From assembly GCA_038200385.1 (NCBI GenBank), contig JBBPYA010000094.1:1-8223 (forward strand): a DNA stretch of 8,223 nucleotides, in the 5' to 3' direction. This DNA is from JBBPYA01 sp038200385 (GTDB taxonomy: Bacteria > Actinomycetota > Actinomycetes > Mycobacteriales > Geodermatophilaceae). Numbering within the stretch: the stretch's first letter is position 1; each line of letters opens with the position of its first letter. Positions 1-6,354 of the stretch are shown one piece after another. The notes beneath the pieces were generated by a model, which saw nothing but the letters and a program-made list of their open reading frames with translations, had not been told where the DNA came from and searched no databases. Position numbers and translations under genes: made by a program.

Positions 1-4
1 GGAC

Positions 5-475
5 ATGCCGATCACCCCGTGCCTGTGGTTCGACACCGAGGGCGAGCAGGCCGCCCAGCTGTACACGTCGGTTTTTCCCAACTCCACGATCGGTGCGATC
101 GGTCGGTACGGGCCGGCTGGCCCGCGTGAGGAGGGCTCGGTCATGACCGTCGCGTTCACCCTCGACGGCCAGGACTACGTGGCACTCAACGGCGGCCCGG
201 ACTTCCGATTCAACGAGGCGGTCTCGTTCCAGATCAGCTGCGCGTCGCAGGAGGAGGTCGACCACTACTGGGATGCACTGTCCGCGGGTGGTCAGGAAGG
301 ACCGTGCGGCTGGCTCAAGGACCGTTTCGGGTTGTCCTGGCAGGTCGTTCCGACCCAGCTCAGCGAGTTGCTGTCCGACCCCGACCCGGAACGCGCGGCT
401 CGGGCGATGCAGGCCATGCTGGCGATGAGCCGGATCGACATCGCCGAGTTGGAACGCGCCGCCGACGCCACCTGA
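5..475 (+). CDS. VOC family protein, PhnB-like (glyoxalase/bleomycin-resistance fold)
   Basis: A complete 156-residue protein of the PhnB-like branch of the vicinal-oxygen-chelate superfamily, in which paired beta-alpha-beta-beta-beta units form a cupped site. The N-terminus MPITPCLWFD followed by an acidic helix and an LYTSVFPNS stretch is typical of the group. So are the central segment VMTVAFTLDGQDYVALNGG (residues 46-64) and the late motif GWLKDRFGLSWQVVP (residues 102-116). Some relatives are annotated as 3-demethylubiquinone methyltransferases, but no methyltransferase fold is visible here and the substrate cannot be told. The ATG at base 5 fits the usual family start; its ribosome binding site would lie outside the window. 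The gene converges on dtd, with 3 bp between the two stop codons. Family is confident, function unknown. Confidence 0.88.
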   Translation: MPITPCLWFDTEGEQAAQLYTSVFPNSTIGAIGRYGPAGPREEGSVMTVAFTLDGQDYVALNGGPDFRFNEAVSFQISCASQEEVDHYWDALSAGGQEGPCGWLKDRFGLSWQVVPTQLSELLSDPDPERAARAMQAMLAMSRIDIAELERAADAT

Positions 476-478
476 GGT

Positions 479-904
479 TCAGAGGTCCAGTACGAGGGTG
501 ATCGGGCCGTCGTTGACCAGCTGCACGGCCATGTCGGCGCCGAATACCCCCGTCCGCACCCGGGCGCCGCGTTCCTGCAGGGCGTCCACGACGACCTGGA
601 TGAGGGGCTCGGCGACCGGCCCGGGGGCGGCGGCCAGCCACGACGGGCGGCGGCCGCGGCTGGTGTCGCCGTACAGCGTGAACTGGCTCACCACCAGGAT
701 CTCCAGGTCGAGGTCGGAGCACGACGCCCGGCCGTCGTCGAACACCCGAAGCTCGTGCACCTTGCGGGCCAGCGTCCGCGCGGCGGCCTCGCCGTCGTCG
801 TGGGTGACCCCGACGAGCACGAGCAGACCGGGACCGATCCGGGCATGGACCTGCCCCGCGATCGTGACCGAGGCGGAACTGACCCGCTGGAGGACCGCAC
901 GCAC
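479..904 (-). CDS. dtd: D-aminoacyl-tRNA deacylase
   Basis: A 141-residue protein matching DTD over its full length (the family is about 145 residues). DTD hydrolyses D-amino acids (for example D-Tyr) and mischarged glycine from tRNA, and acts as a cytoplasmic dimer. The protein opens with MRAVLQRVSSASVTIAG and carries the SQFTL motif at residues 73-77 inside SQFTLYGDTSRGRRPSW. Near the C-terminus, NDGPIT (residues 131-136) is the Gly-cisPro motif that each subunit inserts into its partner's active site to reject L-amino acids. All key motifs are intact, so it should be functional. The start is a GTG. No purine-rich ribosome binding site precedes it: on the coding strand the bases just upstream are pyrimidine-rich (CTCCTCCC). 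Translation may therefore be leaderless, which is common in actinomycetes. The gene is convergent with the VOC gene and divergent from the DUF3099 gene. Confidence 0.95.
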   Translation of the reverse strand: MRAVLQRVSSASVTIAGQVHARIGPGLLVLVGVTHDDGEAAARTLARKVHELRVFDDGRASCSDLDLEILVVSQFTLYGDTSRGRRPSWLAAAPGPVAEPLIQVVVDALQERGARVRTGVFGADMAVQLVNDGPITLVLDL

Positions 905-1050
905 GGGAGGAGTCTGCCGGTCTGTCGGCGTACGGCGCCGGGTCGGGTGCCGGCGGCCGGACGGAAGGAGATTGACCCCACATCAGCGGTCGGGAGGAGG
1001 CAGGGCTTACGGTCTGGTGGGACCATGGGGAGCGCCCCGGGATCCGGCCC

Positions 1051-1063
1051 TCACTGTCAGTGA
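1051..1063. promoter_or_regulatory. 13-bp perfect palindrome in the dtd/DUF3099 divergent region
   Basis: TCACTG-T-CAGTGA is a perfect inverted repeat with a single central base. It lies 33 bp upstream of the chosen DUF3099 start. A 4-bp GC hairpin (GGGG-AGCG-CCCC, 1027-1038) sits just before it. The form fits an operator for a dimeric repressor, or a small structured leader. One or two such palindromes are expected by chance in 8 kb, so this is only a candidate. No convincing -35/-10 pair could be assigned in this region. Confidence 0.25.
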
Positions 1064-1086
1064 CCGCCGATCTGTGCCCGGGTGAC

Positions 1087-1092
1087 GGGAGG
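1087..1092 (+). promoter_or_regulatory. Ribosome binding site deciding the DUF3099 start
   Basis: GGGAGG followed by a 4-base spacer (ATCC) precedes a GTG at 1097. The in-frame GTG at 1082 has no purine-rich sequence in front of it. This favours 1097 as the true start, although the spacing is short. Confidence 0.5.
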
Positions 1093-1096
1093 ATCC

Positions 1097-1426
1097 GTGG
1101 AACCGCGTCGGCACGAAACAGTCCGGCCGATCCTGATCACCGATGCCCAGCAGAGCCGGATCGACGAGCACAACTCGCGCCGACGCCGCTACACGATCAC
1201 CATGGGCGTGCGCATCATCTGCCTGGTCATGGCCGCGGTCTTCTACCAGATCGTCTGGCTGATGGCCGTGCTCGTCGGGCTGGCGTGCGTGTTGCCGTGG
1301 ATGGCGGTCCTCATCGCCAACGACCGGCCGCCGAAAAAGGCCGAGCGGGTCAACCGGTACGGCCACCCGGCCCCCGAGCGCGCGCTCGGCCCCACGAGTG
1401 ACAGCTCGCGGATCATCGAGGGCTGA
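1097..1426 (+). CDS. DUF3099 family small membrane protein
   Basis: A 109-residue protein (114 if the GTG at 1082 is used). It has a short charged N-terminus, then ILITDAQQSRIDEHNSRRRRY (residues 12-32), which is the recognisable DUF3099 core. Two closely spaced hydrophobic segments follow at about residues 37-57 and 59-75, and then a basic/polar C-terminal tail. The hairpin of two transmembrane helices with charged ends places it in the cytoplasmic membrane, probably with both tails inside because the loop between helices is tiny and the Arg-rich block precedes the first helix. DUF3099 is an actinobacterial family with no known function that I can name. The gene is divergent from dtd and is followed at once by a 14-bp tandem repeat. 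Family assignment is by eye and fairly secure; function is unknown. Confidence 0.82.
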   Translation: MEPRRHETVRPILITDAQQSRIDEHNSRRRRYTITMGVRIICLVMAAVFYQIVWLMAVLVGLACVLPWMAVLIANDRPPKKAERVNRYGHPAPERALGPTSDSSRIIEG

Positions 1427-1496
1427 GCACCGACCGCCGGGCACCGACGGTCGGGCACCGACGGCTGCGCATCGACGGCTGCGCATCGACGGCTGC
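1427..1496. repeat. Tandem repeat, five copies of a 14-bp unit
   Basis: Five head-to-tail 14-bp units begin on the base after the DUF3099 stop codon: GCACCGACCGCCGG (1427-1440), GCACCGACGGTCGG (1441-1454), GCACCGACGGCTGC (1455-1468), GCATCGACGGCTGC (1469-1482) and GCATCGACGGCTGC (1483-1496). The last two are identical and divergence grows towards the DUF3099 side. Neighbouring copies can pair as GCGCA-N8-TGCGC (5-bp stem). The array fills most of the gap between two convergent genes. It has no T-tract, so it is not a classical intrinsic terminator. A 14-bp period is not a codon multiple, consistent with a noncoding VNTR-type locus. Confidence 0.92.
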
Positions 1497-1509
1497 GGGG
1501 ACGCCGGAC

Positions 1510-2391
1510 TCACCGGGATCCGGTCCGCGCCACCGCCTCGGCAGCCGTGCGCGAGCCGGCCGCGGCGCACTCCGGCAAGCCGGCTCCGGCCAACCACGCC
1601 TGCAGTACTCCGGCACTGAACGCATCGCCGGCACCCGTGGTGTCCACGACGTCGGTCGCCAGGCTCGGCAGGGACCCGCACCCGCCCGGGCCGGCCCACG
1701 TGCAGCCGGCGGCGCCCCGGGTGACGACGACCGCGGGGTAGCGCTCGGCCAGCGCGCCGGCAGCCGACCCAGTGTCCTCGATCCCGGTCAACAGTCGGGC
1801 CTCGGGTTCGTTGGGAAGCAGCAGGTCGGTGCCGGCCGTCGCGGCGAGGAACCGGTCGGGACCGAAGCGGGCCAGCGGCAGGGTGGACGCCGGGTCCACC
1901 GACACCGACAGGCCCAGCTCGCGCGCCGCGCCCATTGCCTCCAGGACCACCGCGGTGGTCCGCGGTTCGAGCAGCGGGTAGCCCGACACGTGCAGGTGGG
2001 ACGCCGTGGCCAGCAGCGACCGGGGCAGGTCCACGGCCGACAGGGTGCGGTTGGCCCCCCGGTCCGGGACCATGCTGCGCTCGCCGGCGGAGTCGACGAG
2101 CACGACGACGGTGCCGGTCGGTTCGGCGGGATCCACCGTGACGGCCAGCTGTACGCCGTCGTCCTGCAACGCGGACAGCTGCTCGCGGCCGGCGAGGTCG
2201 GCTCCGACCCGCCCGACAAGGGTGACGGGGACGCCGAGCCGGGCCAGCCACGCCGCGACGTTCGCCCCGGCGCCCCCGCGGGTGTGCCGGATCCGGGCGG
2301 GACTGTCACTGCCCGGTGCGAGCGGGCCGGGCAGCACGGCGACCACGTCCACCGCGATGTCCCCGACGACGAGTACCCGCCGGGCGCTCAC
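1510..2391 (-). CDS. psuK: PfkB-family carbohydrate kinase, probable pseudouridine kinase
   Basis: A 293-residue ribokinase/PfkB-superfamily kinase. It has an N-terminal VVGDIAVDVVA strand with an Asp for sugar binding. The first PfkB signature lies around GGAGANVAAWLARLGVPV (residues 39-56). NEPEA (194-198) marks the region contacting phosphate and magnesium. The second signature DTTGAGDAFSAG (250-261) holds the anion hole and Asp256, the expected catalytic base. The sequence alone says sugar or nucleoside kinase. The specific call comes from context: its GTG start overlaps the psuG stop by 4 bp (GTGA), so the two are translationally coupled, and PsuK and PsuG act in sequence. PsuK would phosphorylate pseudouridine at the 5' position using ATP. 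A GGAG lies 4 bases before the GTG. A different substrate, such as ribose or another nucleoside, cannot be excluded from motifs. Confidence 0.88.
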   Translation of the reverse strand: MSARRVLVVGDIAVDVVAVLPGPLAPGSDSPARIRHTRGGAGANVAAWLARLGVPVTLVGRVGADLAGREQLSALQDDGVQLAVTVDPAEPTGTVVVLVDSAGERSMVPDRGANRTLSAVDLPRSLLATASHLHVSGYPLLEPRTTAVVLEAMGAARELGLSVSVDPASTLPLARFGPDRFLAATAGTDLLLPNEPEARLLTGIEDTGSAAGALAERYPAVVVTRGAAGCTWAGPGGCGSLPSLATDVVDTTGAGDAFSAGVLQAWLAGAGLPECAAAGSRTAAEAVARTGSR

Positions 2392-3326
2392 CCCGCTCCG
2401 GCCAGCGACACCGCGATCGCGGCCGCCAGTTCGGCGTTGCGCGCGACGATGCGCAGGTTGGCCCGCAGGCTGGCGCCTCCGGTCACCGTGTGCAGTCGGT
2501 CCAGCAGGTAAGGCGTCACGGCCTTGCCGCTGATCCCCCCGGCGGTCGCCGCGGCCAGCGCCTGTCCGAGCACCCGGTCGTGCAGCGCGGGGTCGAGCTG
2601 TTCCTCCGCGGGAAGCGGGTTGGCGACGATGACGGCGCCGGGCTGCAGCTCCCAGCGGGTCCGGGCGATCGCGGACACCTCCGCTACGTCGTCCACCTGC
2701 CAGTCCAGGGCGTACCCGGAGTCGGTGAGGTAGAAGCCGGGGAACCGGTCGGTCCGGTACCCCAGGACGGTCACCGACAGCGTCTCCAGCCGCTCCAGGG
2801 TGGCCCCGACGTCCAGGATGGACTTGACCCCGGCGCAGACCACGATGATCGGTGTCCGGGCCAGCGCCGGCAGGTCGGCGGACTCGTCGTGCCCGCCGCC
2901 GCGGTGGACCCCGCCCAGGCCGCCAGTGGCGAAGACCGGGATGCCGGCGCGGGCGGCCAGCAGCGCCGTACTGGACACCGTGGTCGCACCGCTGCCGCCG
3001 CGGGCGATCACGACGGGCAGGTCCCGGACACCGACCTTGACCACCGCGTCGTCACCAGCCACCCGCTCCAGGCCCGCGCCGTCCAGCCCGACGTGGACCA
3101 CGCCGTCGAGCACCGCCACCGTCGCGGGGGTGGCCCCGCCCCGGCGTACGACGTCCTCCAGGTCCCGGGCCGCGGCCAGGTTGTCCGGGCGTGGCAGGCC
3201 GTGCGCGATCAGCGTGCTCTCCAGCGCCACGACCGGGGCACCCGCGGCCAGCGCCCGCGCCACGTCCGGCGCGAAGGTGACCGGTGCTGGCACGACCGGC
3301 AGGGTACCGGCGGCCGCCGCTGGCAT
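2388..3326 (-). CDS. psuG: Pseudouridine-5'-phosphate glycosidase
   Basis: A 312-residue protein, about the family's usual length. It should cleave the C-C glycosidic bond of pseudouridine 5'-phosphate reversibly to uracil and ribose 5-phosphate, in the cytoplasm as a trimer with a bound divalent metal. Family landmarks are intact: VVALESTLIAHGLPRP with Glu36, VKVGVRDLP with Lys97, the GGLGGVHRGG loop (135-144) leading into SADL with Asp151, VCAGVKSILD with Lys168, and IVANPLPAEEQ with Asn236. By comparison from memory with E. coli PsuG these match Glu31, Lys93, Asp149, the Schiff-base Lys166 and Asn289. The ATG at 3326 is chosen because the residues upstream of it are not family-like and no other good start lies nearby. 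Its ribosome binding site is weak (GCGGGG). It is the first gene of the psuG-psuK unit and is divergent from the DUF3039 gene. Confidence 0.95.
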   Translation of the reverse strand: MPAAAAGTLPVVPAPVTFAPDVARALAAGAPVVALESTLIAHGLPRPDNLAAARDLEDVVRRGGATPATVAVLDGVVHVGLDGAGLERVAGDDAVVKVGVRDLPVVIARGGSGATTVSSTALLAARAGIPVFATGGLGGVHRGGGHDESADLPALARTPIIVVCAGVKSILDVGATLERLETLSVTVLGYRTDRFPGFYLTDSGYALDWQVDDVAEVSAIARTRWELQPGAVIVANPLPAEEQLDPALHDRVLGQALAAATAGGISGKAVTPYLLDRLHTVTGGASLRANLRIVARNAELAAAIAVSLAGAG

Positions 3327-3343
3327 GATGGGCCCCGCACACC

Positions 3344-3354
3344 GAGGAAGGGAG
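3344..3354 (+). promoter_or_regulatory. Ribosome binding site of the DUF3039 gene
   Basis: The purine run GAGGAAGGGAG ends 6 bases before the GTG at 3361. It decides this start over in-frame alternatives further upstream, which would run through psuG. Confidence 0.75.
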
Positions 3355-3360
3355 CCAGCC

Positions 3361-3585
3361 GTGAGCGTCGAGACCGTCGAGCGTCCGGACGTGCGGGACC
3401 AGGGCACCGACGAGGGCGACCAGGTCTTCCACTACGTCCGCAAGAACAACATCGCCGAGAGCGCCGTGATGGGCACCATGGTCGAGGCCCTGTGCGGGGA
3501 GATCTTCCCGGTCACCAGATCCCCCAAGCCCGGCTCGCCGGTCTGCGAGCGGTGCAAGGAGATCTACGCGTCGCTGAAGAAGTAG
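3361..3585 (+). CDS. DUF3039 family small protein, probable metal-binding
   Basis: A 74-residue acidic-to-basic protein matching DUF3039. It starts with MSVETVERPDVRDQGTDEGD, followed by FHYVRKNNIAESAVMG (residues 23-38), VEALCGEIFPV (41-51) and PVCERCKEIYASLKK (60-74). His24, Cys45, Cys62 and Cys65 form an H-x20-C-x16-C-x2-C pattern that could bind one zinc ion, as in small zinc ribbons; this is inference from spacing. The family is widespread in Actinobacteria, and I know of no established function. The GTG start has a good ribosome binding site. The gene is divergent from psuG (34 bp between start codons) and its TAG stop directly abuts the TAG of the YihY-family gene on the other strand. 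No transmembrane segment or signal peptide is visible. Confidence 0.88.
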   Translation: MSVETVERPDVRDQGTDEGDQVFHYVRKNNIAESAVMGTMVEALCGEIFPVTRSPKPGSPVCERCKEIYASLKK

Positions 3586-4638
3586 CTACAGGACCAGCAG
3601 CGGTACGCCGGTCCGCTCGGCGACCATCGCCTCGCGGGCCAGCCGCCGGCGCTCCCCGCGGCTGGGACGGCTCGGGTGGAGCTTGTGGATCGTGGCGTTC
3701 AGCTCGGCGCCGAAGATGACGGCCAGCCCGATCAGGAACAGGAACAGCAGGGCCGCGATCGGGGTGGCCAGCGCGCCGTAGCTCAGGGCGCGCACGAGGA
3801 CGAACGCGATGTATTCGCGGACGACGACGCCGCCCAGGACGAAGATGGCCACCGCAAGGATCGCGCCGGGCAGCTGCCGGTGCCACGGCGGGCGGCGCGG
3901 CAGCACGCTGCGGTAGAGGCTGGCCAGCGCGACGATCAGCAGCACCACGAGGAACGGCCAGTACACCGCGTTGATCAGGACCCGCGCGTTGGCCTGGACG
4001 CCCACCGGGAACGCCTCCTCCAGCAGCCCGGGGCCGACGATGAGCAGCGGCAGGCTGATGACGAGCAGCAGCACGAACACGAGGTACAGCCGCAGCGCCA
4101 GCAGCCGGCTGGCGACCGCGCCCCGGGCCCCACGCTGGTCGTAGGCGATGGAGATCGTGTTGACGAACGTCGACATCGCCGAGGACCCGGCCCACAGGGA
4201 CAGCACGAAGCCGATGCTCACCACGTCCAACCGGCCCTCCCGCAACACGTTCTTTAGGGTGGGTGCGATGAGCTGGTCGATCACCTGCGGCGTGAAGGCA
4301 CCGCTGGCCGCGCCCAGGATGTTGCGCTCGATGGAGTCCAGGGTCTGCGCGCCGAGGAAGTCACCGAAGTAGCCGAGCGAGCCCAGCACCGCCAGCAGCA
4401 GCGGCGGGACGGACAGCAGCTGCCAGAACGCGGCCTCGGCCGACAGCCCGAGGATCCGGTCGTTCCAGGCCGAGGACACCGTCTGCCGCAGCACCCGGAC
4501 CGGCCCGCGCCGGACGGTGGGGGTGGCGCCCCGGTGGACGGCGGCGCCGACCCGCCGGGTGCCCGCGCGGACGCGGGCGCGATGGGGAACGTGCACGTCC
4601 TCATCGCGCCGCGTCTGCTGCTCGACGTCGGCGCTCAC
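3586..4638 (-). CDS. YihY/virulence factor BrkB family inner-membrane protein
   Basis: A 350-residue integral membrane protein with about six hydrophobic segments, at roughly residues 70-92, 138-160, 182-204, 222-243, 256-282 and 290-312. Family marks include a charged N-terminus before LGLSAEAAFWQLLSVPPLLL (63-82), the long periplasmic-type loop with FTPQVIDQLIAPTLKN, the SLWAGSSAMSTFVNTISIAYD stretch (147-167) and the terminal GAELNATIHKLH (310-321). Members were once called RNase BN or BrkB, but the true RNase BN is a different protein. The function of this family is unsettled; transport or envelope roles have been proposed. The reading frame stays open far upstream into the next gene. The GTG at 4638 is the best start because the family N-terminus begins soon after, but no clear ribosome binding site precedes it. 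It lies 68 bp behind the TPP enzyme on the same strand, so it may be co-transcribed, though nothing links the functions. Confidence 0.9.
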   Translation of the reverse strand: MSADVEQQTRRDEDVHVPHRARVRAGTRRVGAAVHRGATPTVRRGPVRVLRQTVSSAWNDRILGLSAEAAFWQLLSVPPLLLAVLGSLGYFGDFLGAQTLDSIERNILGAASGAFTPQVIDQLIAPTLKNVLREGRLDVVSIGFVLSLWAGSSAMSTFVNTISIAYDQRGARGAVASRLLALRLYLVFVLLLVISLPLLIVGPGLLEEAFPVGVQANARVLINAVYWPFLVVLLIVALASLYRSVLPRRPPWHRQLPGAILAVAIFVLGGVVVREYIAFVLVRALSYGALATPIAALLFLFLIGLAVIFGAELNATIHKLHPSRPSRGERRRLAREAMVAERTGVPLLVL

Positions 4639-4684
4639 CGGAACCAGTGTGCACCCTGGCGACCCGCGGTCCCGGTATCCACGG

Positions 4685-4698
4685 GCCGGCTGTCCGGC
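4685..4698 (-). other. Small inverted repeat between the TPP enzyme and the YihY gene
   Basis: A 5-bp GC stem with a 4-base loop (GCCGG-ACAG-CCGGC on the coding strand) lies just after the TPP-enzyme stop codon. There is no T-tract. It could be a weak attenuator or mRNA 3'-end stabiliser, or chance in GC-rich DNA. Confidence 0.25.
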
Positions 4699-4706
4699 GG
4701 GTCGGC

Positions 4707-6350
4707 TCAGTGCCCGCGGAAGGCCTCCGCGAGCCACCACGACGGGGCCTCGGTGATCTTCGCGTCCACGAGCAGCGCGCGGTCGCGGGGACCGTCCAGC
4801 CAACGCCGTACGCCGTCGAGGTCCGTGCCGGTCCGGACGGTCACGGCCTCGCAGCCGAAACCGCGGCCGAGCGCGGCCAGGTCGGTCTCGGGGAATCGCA
4901 CGGTGTCCAGCCGGTGCCCGCCGGGGCCGAAGTGGTGGACCTCGGCGCCGTAGGCCTCGTCGTTGTAGACCACGACGAGCATCGGCAGGCCGAGCCGGAC
5001 GACGGTGTCCAGCTCGCAGATCGACATCAGCGCGCCGCCGTCGCCGAGCGCGGCGACCGGGATTCGGTCCGGCCGGGCCAGCGCCGCGCCGATCGCGGTG
5101 GACAGGCCGAGCCCAATGGACTGGAAGGACTGGGTAAAGCAGAAGCCGTCGCCGTCGGGTACGTCGAGGAACATCGACGGGTAGCCCATGAAGTTCCCGG
5201 AGTCCACCGCGACGATCCGCTCCGCCGGCAGCAGGTCGTCCAGGGCGATGGTCAGGGTCCGGGGATCGATCCGGTCGGCATTCGAGGTGTCGTCGTAGGC
5301 CACGTCGCGCCAGCGGCGTCGGTGTCGCAGCCGCTCGGCGACGGCGTGGGTGCGGTAGCCGGTACCCGGCCGTCGCGCCAGCTGCCGGCCGACCTCCCGG
5401 GCGACCGCACTCACGTCGCCGGTGATCCCGAGGTGCACCGGCCGTTGCCGGCCCAGTGCCGCCGGGTCGTCGTCGATCTGGACGACGGTCGCCTCCGGGT
5501 GGATCAGCGTTCCGTGCCGGGTGGTCCACATGGTCAGCGAGCAGCCCCACGCGACCACGAGGTCGGCGTCGGAGATCAGCTCGGTGGCCACGGGGGTGGC
5601 GAACCCGCCGCTGACGTCCAGATCCCACGGGTCGCCCACGAAGAGGCCCCTGGCCACCGCGGACGTGGCCAGCAGCGCGCCGGCCGCCGCGGCGAGGTCG
5701 AGCAGCCCCTCCCGGGCGCCGGCCGGCCGCGCGCCCCGGCCGGCGATGAACACCGGTCGGCTCGCCGAGCCGAGCAGCCGGACCAGCTCGGCCAGCGCGA
5801 CCGGGTCCGGATCGTCGCCCACCCGGCGGGACTCGACGGGCGCGGCGTCGGCGTGGGTCCCCGCGTCGGCGGCGGCCTGCAGTGCCAGCGGCAGGTTCAG
5901 GACGACCGTGCGGCGTTCCTCCGAGGCCAGTCGCCAGGCGCGCACCGCGTCCTCGACCGCGGTGGCAGCCGAGTGCAGCCGGGCCGGTACGGCCCCGACG
6001 GCCCGGGCCAGCCCATCCTGGTCCACGGCGAAGTTCGAGGTCGGGGAGTCCGCCTCGGCGGCCAGGACCAGCAGCGGGGTCCGGCTCTTGGCCGCCTCGG
6101 TGAGCCCGGTCATCGCGTTGGTCAGCCCGCAGCCCTGGTGTACCGACAGCACGGCCGGCCGGCCGCTGACCCGCGCGAAGGCATCCGCCATCGTGGCCGC
6201 GCCGGACTCGTGCCGGGCCGCGACGAAGCTCGCGCCGCCGGCCACGAGCGCGTTCGTCACGTGGAAGTTGCCGCTGCCGACGACCCCGAAGACGTGATCG
6301 GCGCCCAGCCCCGCCAGCGCCCGGCCCACGGCCTCCGCGACGCTCACCAC
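4707..6350 (-). CDS. Thiamine-diphosphate-dependent enzyme, acetolactate synthase/benzoylformate decarboxylase-like
   Basis: A 547-residue three-domain TPP enzyme. The N-terminal pyrimidine domain (about 1-165) holds the activating Glu48 in AARHESGAATMADAFA. The central domain (about 180-320) contains VFIAGRGA. The C-terminal pyrophosphate domain (about 375-535) holds the TPP/Mg motif starting GDGGALMS at 436 and ending VVYND at 460-464. Ser26 (GVVGSGNFH), His71 (SVHQGCGLTNAM) and a His near 279 (TTRHGTL) sit where benzoylformate decarboxylase has Ser26, His70 and His281. By eye this favours decarboxylation or ligation of an aromatic 2-keto acid over acetolactate synthesis. The acetohydroxyacid synthase partner (small) subunit is absent nearby. 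Two adjacent GTG codons (6350, 6347) could start it, 4 to 7 bp after the cyclase stop codon, with no strong ribosome binding site, so coupling to the upstream gene is likely. The substrate is unknown; see the operon finding. Confidence 0.9.
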   Translation of the reverse strand: MVSVAEAVGRALAGLGADHVFGVVGSGNFHVTNALVAGGASFVAARHESGAATMADAFARVSGRPAVLSVHQGCGLTNAMTGLTEAAKSRTPLLVLAAEADSPTSNFAVDQDGLARAVGAVPARLHSAATAVEDAVRAWRLASEERRTVVLNLPLALQAAADAGTHADAAPVESRRVGDDPDPVALAELVRLLGSASRPVFIAGRGARPAGAREGLLDLAAAAGALLATSAVARGLFVGDPWDLDVSGGFATPVATELISDADLVVAWGCSLTMWTTRHGTLIHPEATVVQIDDDPAALGRQRPVHLGITGDVSAVAREVGRQLARRPGTGYRTHAVAERLRHRRRWRDVAYDDTSNADRIDPRTLTIALDDLLPAERIVAVDSGNFMGYPSMFLDVPDGDGFCFTQSFQSIGLGLSTAIGAALARPDRIPVAALGDGGALMSICELDTVVRLGLPMLVVVYNDEAYGAEVHHFGPGGHRLDTVRFPETDLAALGRGFGCEAVTVRTGTDLDGVRRWLDGPRDRALLVDAKITEAPSWWLAEAFRGH

Positions 6351-6354
6351 CGGA

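Noticed and set aside
972..1013. TTGACC (972-977) and TACGGT (1008-1013) as a promoter for the DUF3099 gene
   Set aside because: The spacing is 30 bp, far from the 16-18 bp needed for a standard housekeeping promoter.
1025..1063. A 12-codon upstream reading frame (MGSAPGSGPHCQ) before the DUF3099 gene
   Set aside because: A GGTGGG lies before its ATG, but there is no regulatory codon run and nothing links it to the downstream gene; short frames of this kind are expected by chance.
1497..1509. Possible intrinsic terminator after the tandem repeat
   Set aside because: No stable stem followed by a T-run is present on either strand.
2316..3719. A 467-codon plus-strand frame opposite psuG and psuK
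   Set aside because: It is antisense to two genes with intact catalytic motifs, and its composition is non-protein-like.
4639..5628. Upstream extension of the YihY-family frame to a 680-residue protein
   Set aside because: The added N-terminal part lies in another frame of the TPP-enzyme gene and is Arg/Pro-rich noise. The family-like sequence begins only after the GTG at 4638.
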